From Eubacteriales bacterium SKADARSKE-1 (GTDB lineage: Bacteria; Bacillota; Clostridia; Oscillospirales; Acutalibacteraceae), in contig JARLUB010000003.1 of NCBI GenBank assembly GCA_030920305.1, positions 1-64,000 on the forward strand: DNA of 64,000 bases, written 5' to 3'. The translations under genes were made by a program, and so were the position numbers. The notes beneath the pieces were generated by a model, which saw only the letters and a program-made list of their open reading frames with translations, searched no databases and was not told the DNA's origin. Positions 50,839-60,726 of the stretch are shown here, piece after piece; the stretch's first letter is position 1; each line of letters opens with the position of its first letter.

Positions 50839-51117
50839 ATGAATAAGACAGAATTGGTAGCATCAGTAGCAGAAAAGAGTGGACTTTCTAAGAAGGATTC
50901 AGAAAAAGCAGTAGCAGCAGTCATTGATTCGATTGTAGGAGCAGTCAAAAAGAGTGAAAAAGTTCAGCTCATTGGATTTGGAACCTTTGAACTTCGCTCT
51001 CGTGCAGCCAGAACTGGACGTGACCCAAGAACAAACAAACCAATAAGTATTCCAGCATGTAAGGTGCCAGCCTTTAAAGTGGGAAAAGCTTTTAAAGATG
51101 CGGTTTCAGGTAAATAA
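50839..51117 (+). CDS. hup: DNA-binding protein HU
   Basis: 92 residues. N-terminal [20 protein letters not shown], the [21 protein letters not shown]-binding arm (with RTGRDPRTN), and the family's full length. Nucleoid architecture. Confidence 0.97.
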   Translation: MNKTELVASVAEKSGLSKKDSEKAVAAVIDSIVGAVKKSEKVQLIGFGTFELRSRAARTGRDPRTNKPISIPACKVPAFKVGKAFKDAVSGK

Positions 51118-51131
51118 GTATTAAATAAAAG

Positions 51132-51160
51132 ACCGGCTTCAATAAAGGAGCCGGTTTTTT
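51132..51160 (+). terminator. Terminator after hup
   Basis: ACCGGCT/AGCCGGT (51132-51138 with 51149-51155) and a T-run. Some read-through to rqcP is likely. Confidence 0.7.
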
Positions 51161-51179
51161 TAATGAAAGGAAAAATTTT

Positions 51180-51422
51180 ATGAGGTTAGATAAATTTTTA
51201 AAAGTTTCCCGCATAATAAAACGACGGACACTTGCAAATGAGGCTTGTGATGCTGGAAAAGTTAGTGTTAATGGAAAAATTGCTAGAGCTTCATTAGACG
51301 TTAAAGTTGGTGACATTTTGAATATTAGTATGGGAGCTAAAAGTTTAAAAGCTGAGGTTACTAATGTTAGCGAGTACTGTAAAAAAGAAGATGCAAGTAA
51401 TATGTATAAAATATTAAATTGA
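51180..51422 (+). CDS. rqcP: S4-domain protein RqcP (YabO/Hsp15 type)
   Basis: 80 residues: S4 RNA-binding fold with MRLDKFLKVSRIIKRRTLAN and AGKVSVNGK. RqcP stabilises tRNA on split 50S subunits during alanine tailing with RqcH. Conserved place before yabP. Confidence 0.93.
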   Translation: MRLDKFLKVSRIIKRRTLANEACDAGKVSVNGKIARASLDVKVGDILNISMGAKSLKAEVTNVSEYCKKEDASNMYKILN

Positions 51423-51488
51423 TTGCGTAATAATATCTTCTAACTGTTCATAAAATTTATGAGTGTGACTATTTAGGAGGTATTTTTT

Positions 51489-51770
51489 ATGCCTGAAGAA
51501 ACAAAAAAAGCAAAGGTTCCGCATGGTTTAATATTAAAAGATAGGCAGGCGCTTTCAATTACTGGGGTTTTAGATGTGGACAGTTTTGATGAGCAGACAG
51601 TTGTTGCTTACACTGACCAAGGTGAGTTAACAATAAAGGGTGCAGGGCTTCATATAATCAAAATAAATCTTGATAATGGTGATTTATCTTTAGATGGACA
51701 AATATCTAGTTTGGCATATTCTGAAGGCAAGCACGTTAATAAAAGTTTATTTTCAAAATTATTTAAATAG
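51489..51770 (+). CDS. yabP: Sporulation protein YabP
   Basis: 93 residues. HGLILKDRQALSITGVLDV and the later LHIIKINLDNGDLSLDG and SSLAY segments match YabP. Expressed in the mother cell in sporulating Firmicutes. Followed by yabQ after 14 bases. Confidence 0.92.
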   Translation: MPEETKKAKVPHGLILKDRQALSITGVLDVDSFDEQTVVAYTDQGELTIKGAGLHIIKINLDNGDLSLDGQISSLAYSEGKHVNKSLFSKLFK

Positions 51771-51784
51771 GGGAGAGCACAGTT

Positions 51785-52228
51785 TTGGAGGTAACTTTAA
51801 TAGATCAAATTAGCAATTTCTTTTTTTCAGTAATTTTTGGAGCGATTTTAGGAATCATTTTAGACATATTTAAAATTATTGGTGTTATTTTTAGATTTAG
51901 TGAAAAGAAAATTTTTTGGAGAGACATAATTTATTTTAGCCTTATTGGGGTATTATCCTTTTTATTTATTGTTGCAGTTAATATGGGTGAACTTAGAGTT
52001 TATATTATTGCAGGAGAATTAGTAGGTTGGATAATTTACCATTTTACTTTAGGTAACAAAGTGGTAAAAAAAGCTACGCTCATAATCAATTTTTTTAAAA
52101 AATCTTTTTTAAAGATATTATTAATGTTACCAAAACCTAAAAAGCCTGAATTTTATAAAATAAAAAAATGTCATAAAAAATGCAGTACTTTTTTATTTTC
52201 AACCTTAAAAAAAATTAAGATACATTAA
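51785..52228 (+). CDS. yabQ: Sporulation membrane protein YabQ
   Basis: 147 residues, TTG start with ggggag upstream. Three or so membrane helices, a FGAILGIILDIFKI start and a long basic tail, as in YabQ, needed for spore cortex. The usual next gene divIC is missing; instead the stop codon overlaps by 14 bases the end of a convergent Card1-like gene. Confidence 0.88.
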   Translation: MEVTLIDQISNFFFSVIFGAILGIILDIFKIIGVIFRFSEKKIFWRDIIYFSLIGVLSFLFIVAVNMGELRVYIIAGELVGWIIYHFTLGNKVVKKATLIINFFKKSFLKILLMLPKPKKPEFYKIKKCHKKCSTFLFSTLKKIKIH

Positions 52229-53405
52229 TTTTAAGTGCTTTTTTTATAGATGCAATGAACTTGCCTGTTTTAATGTCAGTTCCATCCATCATGTATATAT
52301 TCATGTCTTTTGCTCGTTTATATACATAGGAATTTTTTTTATTTACGGTGTTTAAGACCACTAAAATGGATTTCGAACTTTTACCGCCAAAATACGATTG
52401 ATACATACTAAGTTCTTGCAACGCTTCTGACGAAGGCTCAGACAATTTGCAAGACAAAAAACAAGGACGAGTTTTATAAAAGAAAGTAATGTCAATTTCA
52501 TTTATTATTTCTACAAAGTGATCTTTGCCGTTATTATTCCAGTCAATTTTTACGCTAATTCTTACGTCATGGAATAAATTACATTGTTTTAGTTCTATGT
52601 AGCAATAAAGTTCTAGCCAAACACCAAAATCGGTTAAATACCTTTTAACCTTTTCATTTTTAAAATAAAAAGAGACACTGCTTTGGCTTATATCAAGATT
52701 ATAAATTAATGAAGCTCTTTCAGCTTTTTTTAAAAGATCTGCTGACGAAAACTTAATCTTTGCCTTTGAAGTATTTATTAGCTTTGGTGCCCAGAAAAAA
52801 TTTTTTTTAAGAATTTGAGGAAACTTTGCATTTCCGGTTTGCAAGTAATAGCATAGATCTTTCCAATTTGCTGGATTTTCAAATATAAAGTTGCAAAATT
52901 CCAAGATGCTATTAAATAATTCAGGGGGAGGTGCCGGGTGATTATACCCGGTAATAGTGGTTCCATGTGATGCAAATATAGTATCCATGGTAAGGTTAGG
53001 AAGGTTAAACTTTTTTTCTAATGAATTACAGCCGTATATATTTACGAGTTTGCCTGAAGGTATATTTAACTTAAAAATGGGAGTAAAGGTTTTTTTGCAT
53101 GCAAGATAAGCTCCGATTACGCCTAATTCACCTGCGCCGGTTATATCAAAAAAGCAATGAGGGTTTTTGTGAATAATAGAAGTGCAAATTTCTGTAGCTT
53201 CATCTATATCAGAATTGTCAAAACTTCTATATTCAAATTTTATGTTTGGGATTTTTGCAGAACATGCAAGGCGTAAATAATCCATACCAGTCTTATCCAT
53301 ATTATTCATATCATATAGCAAAACAACCTTTTTAGGCATAAATGAAAATATAACAGTTAAATTGGATATTTGATCATCATTATATAGTTCAACCAGACAA
53401 TCCAC
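52215..53405 (-). CDS. Card1/Can2-like CARF nuclease (DUF1887)
   Basis: 396 residues, GTG start, ggggagg upstream. The N-terminal CARF-like Rossmann part shows KKVVLLYDMNN and FFDITGAGELGVIGAY; the C-terminal PD-(D/E)xK nuclease shows NEIDITFFYKTRPCFLSCK with the Glu/Asp and Lys active residues. Card1/Can2 proteins are switched on by cyclic oligoadenylate in type III CRISPR defence and cut ssDNA and/or RNA. No Cas10, cas gene or CRISPR array is in the window, so its trigger is unclear. Confidence 0.82.
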   Translation of the reverse strand: MDCLVELYNDDQISNLTVIFSFMPKKVVLLYDMNNMDKTGMDYLRLACSAKIPNIKFEYRSFDNSDIDEATEICTSIIHKNPHCFFDITGAGELGVIGAYLACKKTFTPIFKLNIPSGKLVNIYGCNSLEKKFNLPNLTMDTIFASHGTTITGYNHPAPPPELFNSILEFCNFIFENPANWKDLCYYLQTGNAKFPQILKKNFFWAPKLINTSKAKIKFSSADLLKKAERASLIYNLDISQSSVSFYFKNEKVKRYLTDFGVWLELYCYIELKQCNLFHDVRISVKIDWNNNGKDHFVEIINEIDITFFYKTRPCFLSCKLSEPSSEALQELSMYQSYFGGKSSKSILVVLNTVNKKNSYVYKRAKDMNIYMMDGTDIKTGKFIASIKKALKINVS

Positions 53406-53457
53406 GTTTAACCCCTCCCCAAAAATACTAAAACAAGGTAACTTTTAAAAGCTATAT

Positions 53458-54909
53458 TTAAGAGTTTAAGTTTTTATACATTATAAGCAAATCAATAGTA
53501 TTTACTTTACCATCACCGTTTATATCTGCAGCAGTTAAGTATTCATCAACTAGTGAGGTTTTACCAAAAAGATAATTATACATGTAATCCTCATCTCGGC
53601 TATTTTCATTGCCTTCACCTGTTATATCGCCGTTGATTATAATTTTAAAGGCTGTTATATCACCACTGCTATTTGAAAAAGAAACTGTAGACCCAGTTCC
53701 TAAAGTACCGCTTGAAAAACTTTTGCCTAAATAATTGGTAAAGGAAATAGAGTAGTTGTTAGGATTTTCAATATTATCTTTAAATACTGCAATAGTTGTT
53801 GATAAAGGTACATTTGATATGGTTTTGCTATTAAAATTAATTGTATATGATGTGCTGCTAATATTTAAAGCTGGTTCTTCATTGCCACCGGAAGGGTTTG
53901 TGCTAATATCTGTTAAGTCAGAAGTATTTATTACCTGTAGGCTCTTATTGCTATCTTTTTTTAAAATAGCAATAGTCACATTGCCAGAAGTTGATAATGC
54001 TAAAAGAGTTCCATCTATAGTTATTTTTTTAGTTGCTGTTTTACTTGGTATATCATAGCAGTAAATAGTATTATCAGAAACTTCTCCTAACAAATAGTCT
54101 CCAAACAAACATGAAGAGTTATAAGATCCAGAATTGTTAATAGAAAAAAGGTTTGATACGTTTGTGCTATCTAAATTATATACTGCGTTTGTGGAGGAAA
54201 TAAGTAAGTTATCACTTAAAAATGAGCAGTGGTCATCGGGCGAGCTAGATAAAGAACATTGATTAAAAGAATTTTCTAAATCAAAACTAACAAAAGTTTT
54301 GTCAGTTGTTATTGTGTAAAGTTTTGTTCCAGAAAAATTAGATGAAATTGAAGCAAATTGTTTAGTGCCAACGGTTAATGTTTGTGTAGCATCGTTTAAA
54401 GTATTATAAGCTATTATTTGGTTTCGGTTATTTTCATTTATAAAAAATATAAAATTATTTTCTGTAGCAGCTAGACTATGGAAATTTTCAACTTTTGTTG
54501 AGGAAAGGGAATATTGACCACAAAAAGTAAATGAACCATTATAAAAAGAGTATTTAGTTATAATGGTAGTGTAATTGCTGTTATTATTCACACATTTGGC
54601 TATATAAAGATATCCACCAAAAATTGCAGCCGCTGAGATTTTATAGTTTAATTCCAAAGAAGAGCCGCTAATAGTTTGAGTGTTCCCATCAAAATATATA
54701 ATATGGCTTGTGGTTTCGGTTGAGCTTAATATAAGGAAATTACCGTCATGATCAGATAAAACTTCTATATTATCACTTAAAACAGCACCGTCGGTTAAAA
54801 CAAGTGATTCAACTTTTTCTGAGGAGCTGTCTGTAAACAAGAAAATGCTTAAACTTAATACAACTATAAAAAATGAAATAAAATTTTTCCTTTTAAAAAT
54901 AGCTTTCAA
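53458..54909 (-). CDS. Secreted repeat (propeller-like) protein with C-terminal dockerin
   Basis: 483 residues. N-terminal signal/anchor (about 10-28), then Ser/Asn-rich beta strands in blades (YIAKCVNN, IIAYNTLND, LYTITTDKTFVSFD) consistent with a beta-propeller, then a beta-sandwich-like part and a type I dockerin. The second dockerin calcium repeat, DINGDGKVNTIDLL, is perfect; the first (GDITGEGNENSRDEDYMYN) is degenerate. It may attach to a cohesin scaffold on the cell surface. No cohesin or glycoside-hydrolase domain is visible in it. Confidence 0.8.
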   Translation of the reverse strand: MKAIFKRKNFISFFIVVLSLSIFLFTDSSSEKVESLVLTDGAVLSDNIEVLSDHDGNFLILSSTETTSHIIYFDGNTQTISGSSLELNYKISAAAIFGGYLYIAKCVNNNSNYTTIITKYSFYNGSFTFCGQYSLSSTKVENFHSLAATENNFIFFINENNRNQIIAYNTLNDATQTLTVGTKQFASISSNFSGTKLYTITTDKTFVSFDLENSFNQCSLSSSPDDHCSFLSDNLLISSTNAVYNLDSTNVSNLFSINNSGSYNSSCLFGDYLLGEVSDNTIYCYDIPSKTATKKITIDGTLLALSTSGNVTIAILKKDSNKSLQVINTSDLTDISTNPSGGNEEPALNISSTSYTINFNSKTISNVPLSTTIAVFKDNIENPNNYSISFTNYLGKSFSSGTLGTGSTVSFSNSSGDITAFKIIINGDITGEGNENSRDEDYMYNYLFGKTSLVDEYLTAADINGDGKVNTIDLLIMYKNLNS

Positions 54910-55010
54910 AAGTTTAGCACCTCCAATATTTACATATATAATATTTTAACACAAATGCATAAAATTTTCAATGCGCAAAAATCATTTATATAAAGTTTAA
55001 CTTTAGCAAA

Positions 55011-55048
55011 TTAACCGCTAACATAAAAATTTTTATGTTAGCGGTTAA
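55011..55048 (-). terminator. Palindromic terminator after the GH13 gene
   Basis: A perfect 38-base palindrome (two 19-base arms), just downstream of the glycosidase gene. Confidence 0.65.
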
Positions 55049-55092
55049 TTTAAAAATGAGGATCTTTTGTTCTTTAGTGATAATATTGATGG

Positions 55093-56949
55093 CTATTTTA
55101 AAGCCGAAAGATTTTCACAACGAATAAGAGAAAAACTTTCACTAAAAATGATTGCTTTGTTAGAATCTAGGTATCCATTTCCCAAGAGCCACTTAAAATT
55201 TGTGAAGCCGCTTTGCAAAGGAACTTCAAGTGATTTTTGATTAAGATTAAAAATGCAAATAAGTGCATCATTTTTAGATTTTCGTATATAAGCTAAAGTT
55301 CCTAAGTTTTCTAAAATAGGAGTAAAGTCTCCAGATTTTAAAGAGGGGCTACTTAGGCGAATGTTACCTATTTGCCTATAAAATTCAATAAGCTCTGTGT
55401 TTTCATGACCCCATGGGTAACACCGCCTACAAAATGGATCTCGACCACCTTCAAGACCGGCTTCATCACCATAATATATGCAAGGAACACCTGGAAGAGT
55501 ATATTGAATAGCAATAGCCACCCTTAATAAATTTTGGTAGTGTTTTTCAGAGTTAATGTTTATTTTATCGCAGCCATTTGAAATGATTGTAAAAATGCGG
55601 TCAGTGTCGTGGGTACCAAGCATATTCATAAGATTTCTTATAACACAACTAGGATAATTTTCTAATACGCTACCAACAATATTTAAAAAACTTCTAGCAT
55701 TGCCGGTTGTTATAAAATTTATTATTGAATCTCTAAACGGATAATTCATTACACTATCCAGTTCGTTACCCAAAAGATATTGCCGGCGTATGTGATAACT
55801 TTCTTTATTTGAGGCGTCTTCCCAAACTTCACCCAGAAGTATTGCATCATGATCTTCTTCTTTTATGCTCATTCGGATTTTCTTTATGAAAGAATCCGGT
55901 AATTCGTCTGCAACATCTAGTCTCCATCCACGAATACCAGTTTTTAACCACTTTTTAAGAATACCCTCATTGCCAGTTATAAATTCACAATAATCAGGGT
56001 CAGTTTCATCAACTTCAGGCAAAGTTGTAATTCCCCACCATGATTTATACTCTTTTGGCCAATTTGAAAATTGGTACCAAGAAAAGTAAGGAGAATTTTT
56101 ATCATTGTAGGCTCCGATTGAATTGTATCGATTTTCTCGATTAAAGTATATGCTATCGCTTCCGGTATGGCTGAATACACCATCTAAAATAATACTTATA
56201 CCAAGTTTTTTTGCAGATGCACAAAGAGTTTTTAAATCTTGCTCAGTTCCAAGGAGTGGGTCTATTTGAGCATAATCAGCGGTATTATAACGATGGTTTG
56301 AATGTGCTAAGAATATAGGATTTAAGTAGATACAACTAACTCCAAGTGTTTTTAAGTAAGGAAGCTTTTCAACTATTCCAGCTAAGTCGCCTCCAAAATA
56401 GTCAGAATTAGTAATTTTTCCATATTTATCTGGTTGGTAAAGGGGCTCACCATACCAATCGGTACGAATGGTTCTATCATTTGGAACATTTTCTTTTATT
56501 TTTCCAGAATTAAAAAATCTATCTGGAAATATTTGATACATAATTCCACCAGAGAGCCAATCTGGTGTTTTAAAGTCTTTACTATAAATTGTGATTTGCC
56601 AAGTTGTAGGGGTTTTGCTAGGTGGTGTTAATTTACCTAATCCAAGTTCAGTTTTTACTATGTTTTTGGGTCCGCTATCTGTGTTTATTTCAAAATAGTA
56701 CCAAAACAAACCGATATGGGATGGAACAAAATCACATTCCCACAATTCATAATTATCTTCTAAATCGCCACACCAAAACATAGAGTATTTCAAATTTTCA
56801 CCAGTGTTGTCATCCTTTAAAATTAGCGTCGCTTCATTACACTTAAGAGTCTTTTTTAAAAATATCTTAAAGTGTACAGAGGTGTTTTCTGAAATAGCAC
56901 CTATAGGTTTTTTATAATTTGAATCAAGAGAATTAAAAATATGATACAT
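55093..56949 (-). CDS. GH13 alpha-glycosidase (neopullulanase/maltodextrinase type)
   Basis: 618 residues, no signal peptide. N-terminal starch-binding-type beta domain (about 1-120), then the (beta/alpha)8 barrel: nucleophile Asp in GWRLDVADEL, acid Glu in LLGEVWEDA, third Asp in LGTHDTDR, and the DGVFSHTGSDS motif. Cytoplasmic breakdown of maltodextrin or glycogen branches. It follows the phosphorylase by 17 bases, so the two are one operon. Confidence 0.92.
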   Translation of the reverse strand: MYHIFNSLDSNYKKPIGAISENTSVHFKIFLKKTLKCNEATLILKDDNTGENLKYSMFWCGDLEDNYELWECDFVPSHIGLFWYYFEINTDSGPKNIVKTELGLGKLTPPSKTPTTWQITIYSKDFKTPDWLSGGIMYQIFPDRFFNSGKIKENVPNDRTIRTDWYGEPLYQPDKYGKITNSDYFGGDLAGIVEKLPYLKTLGVSCIYLNPIFLAHSNHRYNTADYAQIDPLLGTEQDLKTLCASAKKLGISIILDGVFSHTGSDSIYFNRENRYNSIGAYNDKNSPYFSWYQFSNWPKEYKSWWGITTLPEVDETDPDYCEFITGNEGILKKWLKTGIRGWRLDVADELPDSFIKKIRMSIKEEDHDAILLGEVWEDASNKESYHIRRQYLLGNELDSVMNYPFRDSIINFITTGNARSFLNIVGSVLENYPSCVIRNLMNMLGTHDTDRIFTIISNGCDKININSEKHYQNLLRVAIAIQYTLPGVPCIYYGDEAGLEGGRDPFCRRCYPWGHENTELIEFYRQIGNIRLSSPSLKSGDFTPILENLGTLAYIRKSKNDALICIFNLNQKSLEVPLQSGFTNFKWLLGNGYLDSNKAIIFSESFSLIRCENLSALK

Positions 56950-56966
56950 TTTAAAATTCCTTATGT

Positions 56967-59369
56967 TTATTTTAAAGGAGTATTATGCCAAATTTTATCT
57001 GAGTAATTTTTTACAGAAATATCTGCAGAAAACCTTCCTGCGTTTGCAATGTTAATAAGTGACATCTTATTCCACTTAGTAGAATCAGAATATAGCCTGG
57101 AGGCCTTTTTTTGAGCACTGTCATAATCAGAAAAGTCAGCAAGAACCATATAAGGGTCTCGAGTGATGAGATAACTTGCAATTTCTTCAAATCGAGTAGA
57201 GCCAATTCCTGTAGCTATTTTATTAATTGCAGATTTAGCGCAGTTATTGTTGTAATATGTCATAGGATTATAGCCACTCTTTTTTAAATCATTCACTTCT
57301 TTTGCATTCATTCCAAAAGCAATTATATTGTCGCTACCAACTGCTTCGTAAATCTCAATGTTAGCTCCGTCCATTGTTCCAAGTGTAATAGCTCCGTTTA
57401 GCATAAACTTCATGTTACTAGTACCAGAAGCTTCAGTTCCTGCAAGAGATATTTGTTCACTTATTTCTGTTGCGGGAATTAAAATTTCAGCTAGCGTAAC
57501 ACGATAATCTTCAAGAAACACAGACTTTAATTTGTCATTTACGGTAGGATCATTGTTTATAAGGTCATTTACAGCTACAATAAGTTTTATAATTTTTTTT
57601 GCAAAATAATAACCTGAAGCTGCTTTTGCACTAAAAATGTAGGTTTTAGGTATAAAAGGTATTTTGGGATTTTCTTTTAAAGAAATGTAAGTTGATAATA
57701 TATCTAAAGCATTCATAAGCTGACGTTTGTATTCATGAAGACGTTTGACTTGAGAATCAAATATTGAGGTTGGGTCAACAGAGATGCCAGTATGATCTTT
57801 AATATATTTGACCAATCTTATTTTATTTTGGAGCTTTATTTCCTTTAATTTTTTTAAAACAGATTCATCGTCTTTGAAGTTTAACAAAGTTTGAAGATGT
57901 GTAGGTTCAGTTATATATTTGTCACCAATTAATTCAGTTATTAGTTCACTAAGCTTTGGATTTGATTGATTTAACCAACGCCTATGGGCTATACCATTTG
58001 TAACATTTAAAAATTTATCAGGGATGATTTTATAAAAATCTTTAAATACTTTATCCTTTAGTATTTGGCTATGAAGTTCAGATACCCCATTTATACTGTG
58101 TGAGCCAACAATTGCCAAGTTTGGCATATAAATAGTTCCGCAATTTATAGGTACCATTCGTTCAATTTGTTCAAGTGGCAAACCAAGATCAGTCAAACTA
58201 TTAAAGTATCTTTTATTTATTTCTTCGACAATTTGGTATATTCTAGGTAATCTTCTTTTAAAGAGCTCTTCATTCCAAATTTCAAGAGCTTCACTCATTA
58301 CTGTGTGATTTGTATATGCAAAGGTTTGAGTAATTATGCTCCAAGCTTTTTCCCAGGTGTAACCGCAGTCATCTAACATAATGCGCATAAGTTCAGGAAT
58401 TGCTAAAACTGGATGAGTATCATTTAAGTGTATAGCTGCTTTTTGAGACAGGTTGTCAAGCGTATTATATATTCTAAGATGTCTTCTTACTATATCTTGA
58501 ATTGTAGCCGAAACCAAAAAATATTGCTGAGAGAGTCGAAGACTTTTTCCGTCCGGATGATTATCTGCTGGATACAATACCTTTGTAATAGCTGAGGCCA
58601 TGGCGTCTTGTTCCATAGCTTTAGCATAGTCACCTCGGTTAAAAAGGTCCATGTTAAAACCACGAGATTCAGCTGCCCAAAGCCTAAGTTTGCTAACTCC
58701 ATTGCAGTTATAACCAGAAATCATCATATCATATGGAACAGCAACAACCTCATTTGCTTTTTCAATAGTTACTTGATGGTAAGGTCCATTCCAGTTTTCT
58801 TTAACCTTTCCATCCAGCAAAACTTTAACAGATTCTTCAGGGCGAGGTGTTAACCATAAAGAACCGCTTGGAAGCCAAAAATCTGGTAATTCAGTTTGCC
58901 ACCCATCAACTAACTTTTGTCGAAATACTCCATATTCATATCTTAAAGAGTAACCGGTAGATGGGTATTTACCAGAAGCTAAAGCATCCAAAAAGCAGGC
59001 GGCAAGACGCCCCAAACCACCGTTACCAAGTGCTGCATCGGCCTCTTGTTCGTAAATATCATCAATAGATATGCCAATAATTTTAAGTGCCTGTGTAAAA
59101 GTATCTTCCATTTTTAAGTTGAAGAGATTATTTTTTAAAGATCTACCAAGTAAAAATTCCATGCAAATATAGTAAACCTGTTTTGCTTTTTGTTTTTGTA
59201 CCTTGTCCATAAATTTGTTTCGGCAGTTATACATTAAATCCTCTACAACTAAAACTACCGCCCTATAAATATGTTCATTAGAAGCTTTGCATGCTGGAAC
59301 GCCAACATAGTGAGATAACTTTGCTAATATAAGTTGGTGAACTTTTTCAACACTAAGTTTAGTTATCAT
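56967..59369 (-). CDS. glgP: Glycogen/starch phosphorylase
   Basis: 800 residues, full length. GNGGLGRLAACFLDALAS near the start, RVTLAEILIPATEISEQIS and the pyridoxal-phosphate Lys in EASGTSNMKFMLNG. Releases glucose-1-phosphate from alpha-1,4-glucans; with the GH13 enzyme and phosphoglucomutase it forms a glycogen-use route. Confidence 0.97.
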   Translation of the reverse strand: MITKLSVEKVHQLILAKLSHYVGVPACKASNEHIYRAVVLVVEDLMYNCRNKFMDKVQKQKAKQVYYICMEFLLGRSLKNNLFNLKMEDTFTQALKIIGISIDDIYEQEADAALGNGGLGRLAACFLDALASGKYPSTGYSLRYEYGVFRQKLVDGWQTELPDFWLPSGSLWLTPRPEESVKVLLDGKVKENWNGPYHQVTIEKANEVVAVPYDMMISGYNCNGVSKLRLWAAESRGFNMDLFNRGDYAKAMEQDAMASAITKVLYPADNHPDGKSLRLSQQYFLVSATIQDIVRRHLRIYNTLDNLSQKAAIHLNDTHPVLAIPELMRIMLDDCGYTWEKAWSIITQTFAYTNHTVMSEALEIWNEELFKRRLPRIYQIVEEINKRYFNSLTDLGLPLEQIERMVPINCGTIYMPNLAIVGSHSINGVSELHSQILKDKVFKDFYKIIPDKFLNVTNGIAHRRWLNQSNPKLSELITELIGDKYITEPTHLQTLLNFKDDESVLKKLKEIKLQNKIRLVKYIKDHTGISVDPTSIFDSQVKRLHEYKRQLMNALDILSTYISLKENPKIPFIPKTYIFSAKAASGYYFAKKIIKLIVAVNDLINNDPTVNDKLKSVFLEDYRVTLAEILIPATEISEQISLAGTEASGTSNMKFMLNGAITLGTMDGANIEIYEAVGSDNIIAFGMNAKEVNDLKKSGYNPMTYYNNNCAKSAINKIATGIGSTRFEEIASYLITRDPYMVLADFSDYDSAQKKASRLYSDSTKWNKMSLINIANAGRFSADISVKNYSDKIWHNTPLK

Positions 59370-59484
59370 GGCATGATCTCCTTAAACTTTGATGGACATT
59401 TTTAAATAATTATAACATCATTATATATATTTTCAATGCGAAAATTGGAGATTTATTGTTCAAGTATAATTGAAAGCATTTTAT

Positions 59485-59640
59485 TTATGCATATTTGCTT
59501 TTCTTTTTAACCAATAAACCACTTGGACTTGAGTTGGTATAGTTGCCTTGATAGTTTAGAAATGTTGCATGATGAGAGCCTTTTACCGGCTTTTCTTCAT
59601 ATCTGTGTTCAGCAATGGCACACGTCGTAATAAATAGTTT
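59485..59640 (-). pseudogene. Possible gene remnant (C-terminal fragment)
   Basis: A 50-codon open frame on the minus strand without a start: AEHRYEEKPVKGSHHATFL, then NYTNSSPSGLLVKKKS and a stop. The composition looks protein-like but no family is recognised. It may be the tail of a decayed gene. The rest of 59370-59939 shows only a promoter. Confidence 0.25.
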
Positions 59641-59749
59641 GACTAGTATGCTATAGAATGTAAATTAAAGCAGAGGAGGTGCAATGAAAAATTTTTAAGT
59701 TTTTATGAAATAATTTTTAAAAATAAGATGTTAAAATTTATAAAAAAAA

Positions 59750-59778
59750 TTGACAAATGGATACAAAAATGTTAAAAT
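59750..59778 (+). promoter_or_regulatory. Promoter of the phospholipase C-like operon
   Basis: TTGACA (59750-59755), 17 bases, TAAAAT (59773-59778); about 160 bases before the start codon. Confidence 0.6.
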
Positions 59779-59939
59779 ATTATTATTATTATACTTTTTG
59801 TGGTAAAATTTTAATATATATAGAAAGTTTTTGTTAAGCATATTTTGATTTTAAAATTAATTATTTTTGCCATAAGAAGTATAGTTTTTAAAAGTTTGGA
59901 TTCAGGCCAATATTTTTAAACAGAAAGGAAGGTTGTTGT

Positions 59940-60674
59940 ATGAAAAAATCAATAAAGAAAAGCCTAGTAAGTTTTTTGATTTTTGCTATGTGTCTAAGTA
60001 ACGCAACTTTAAGTGCAGGAGCTTTTTCTTCGGATACGCACGAATATACAACAAAAAGGGGATCTATTATTGTAGAGGAGACCTTTGGAAGTGAACTTGC
60101 AAGTTTTTATAATGCTGAGGTAAAGGCTCAATTAAAAATTTATTGCACTAAACCAGACGAAGATGAAGCTCAAGGAAGTTACAAAGTGCATTTTTATAAT
60201 CCTGCGACAGAAAAAAATTTTATAGGTGAAGATGATTCTGCATTAAGTCGGTTTACAGATCATTATAATCAAGCTGTTGACCTTTATAAAAAGGGGCGAA
60301 AAAATGAAGCTTTTGAACAACTTGCAAGATCAGTTCACTTTTTGGAAGATATGAATACGCCAGTTCATACAAATAACCAAAGTTTTCTTGACTCGGCAAT
60401 TGATGTTTTATTACACGTTACTTTTGAAAAAAAATGTGTAAAGTTACAATCAAGAGTTGAATCTATTATGTTAAAAAGAGAGTTTGATTATTATAAAAAT
60501 AATACTATTAAGCAAATAGGAAAATCTAGTGCATTTTTAGCAAACGATAATTTTTATGCAATGTATCAAAAAATAGAAACTCAAGAAAGAATCGCGTTAA
60601 ATTCAATTGAAAATGCGCAAAAAGCCGTGGCAGGAGTGTTTTATAGATTTTATCTAGATGTTAGAGGTATTTAA
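59940..60674 (+). CDS. Exported zinc-dependent phospholipase C-like protein
   Basis: 244 residues. Signal peptide (about 1-28). The mature part shows the helical zinc-PLC/P1-nuclease pattern: DTHEYTT, SRFTDHYNQAVDLYKKG, then QLARSVHFLEDMNTPVHTNN and HVTFEKKC, in the order of the zinc ligands of C. perfringens alpha-toxin and Listeria PlcB (H, D, H-x3-D-x2-TP-x-H, H-x3-E). Probably hydrolyses phospholipids outside the cell. The C-terminal C2-like domain of alpha-toxin is absent. First of two genes in the operon. Confidence 0.8.
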   Translation: MKKSIKKSLVSFLIFAMCLSNATLSAGAFSSDTHEYTTKRGSIIVEETFGSELASFYNAEVKAQLKIYCTKPDEDEAQGSYKVHFYNPATEKNFIGEDDSALSRFTDHYNQAVDLYKKGRKNEAFEQLARSVHFLEDMNTPVHTNNQSFLDSAIDVLLHVTFEKKCVKLQSRVESIMLKREFDYYKNNTIKQIGKSSAFLANDNFYAMYQKIETQERIALNSIENAQKAVAGVFYRFYLDVRGI

Positions 60675-60726
60675 TAAGAGATTCTTTAGGTAAGAGGAAG
60701 TTGTTTATGAAAAGGGAGTGTAAAGA

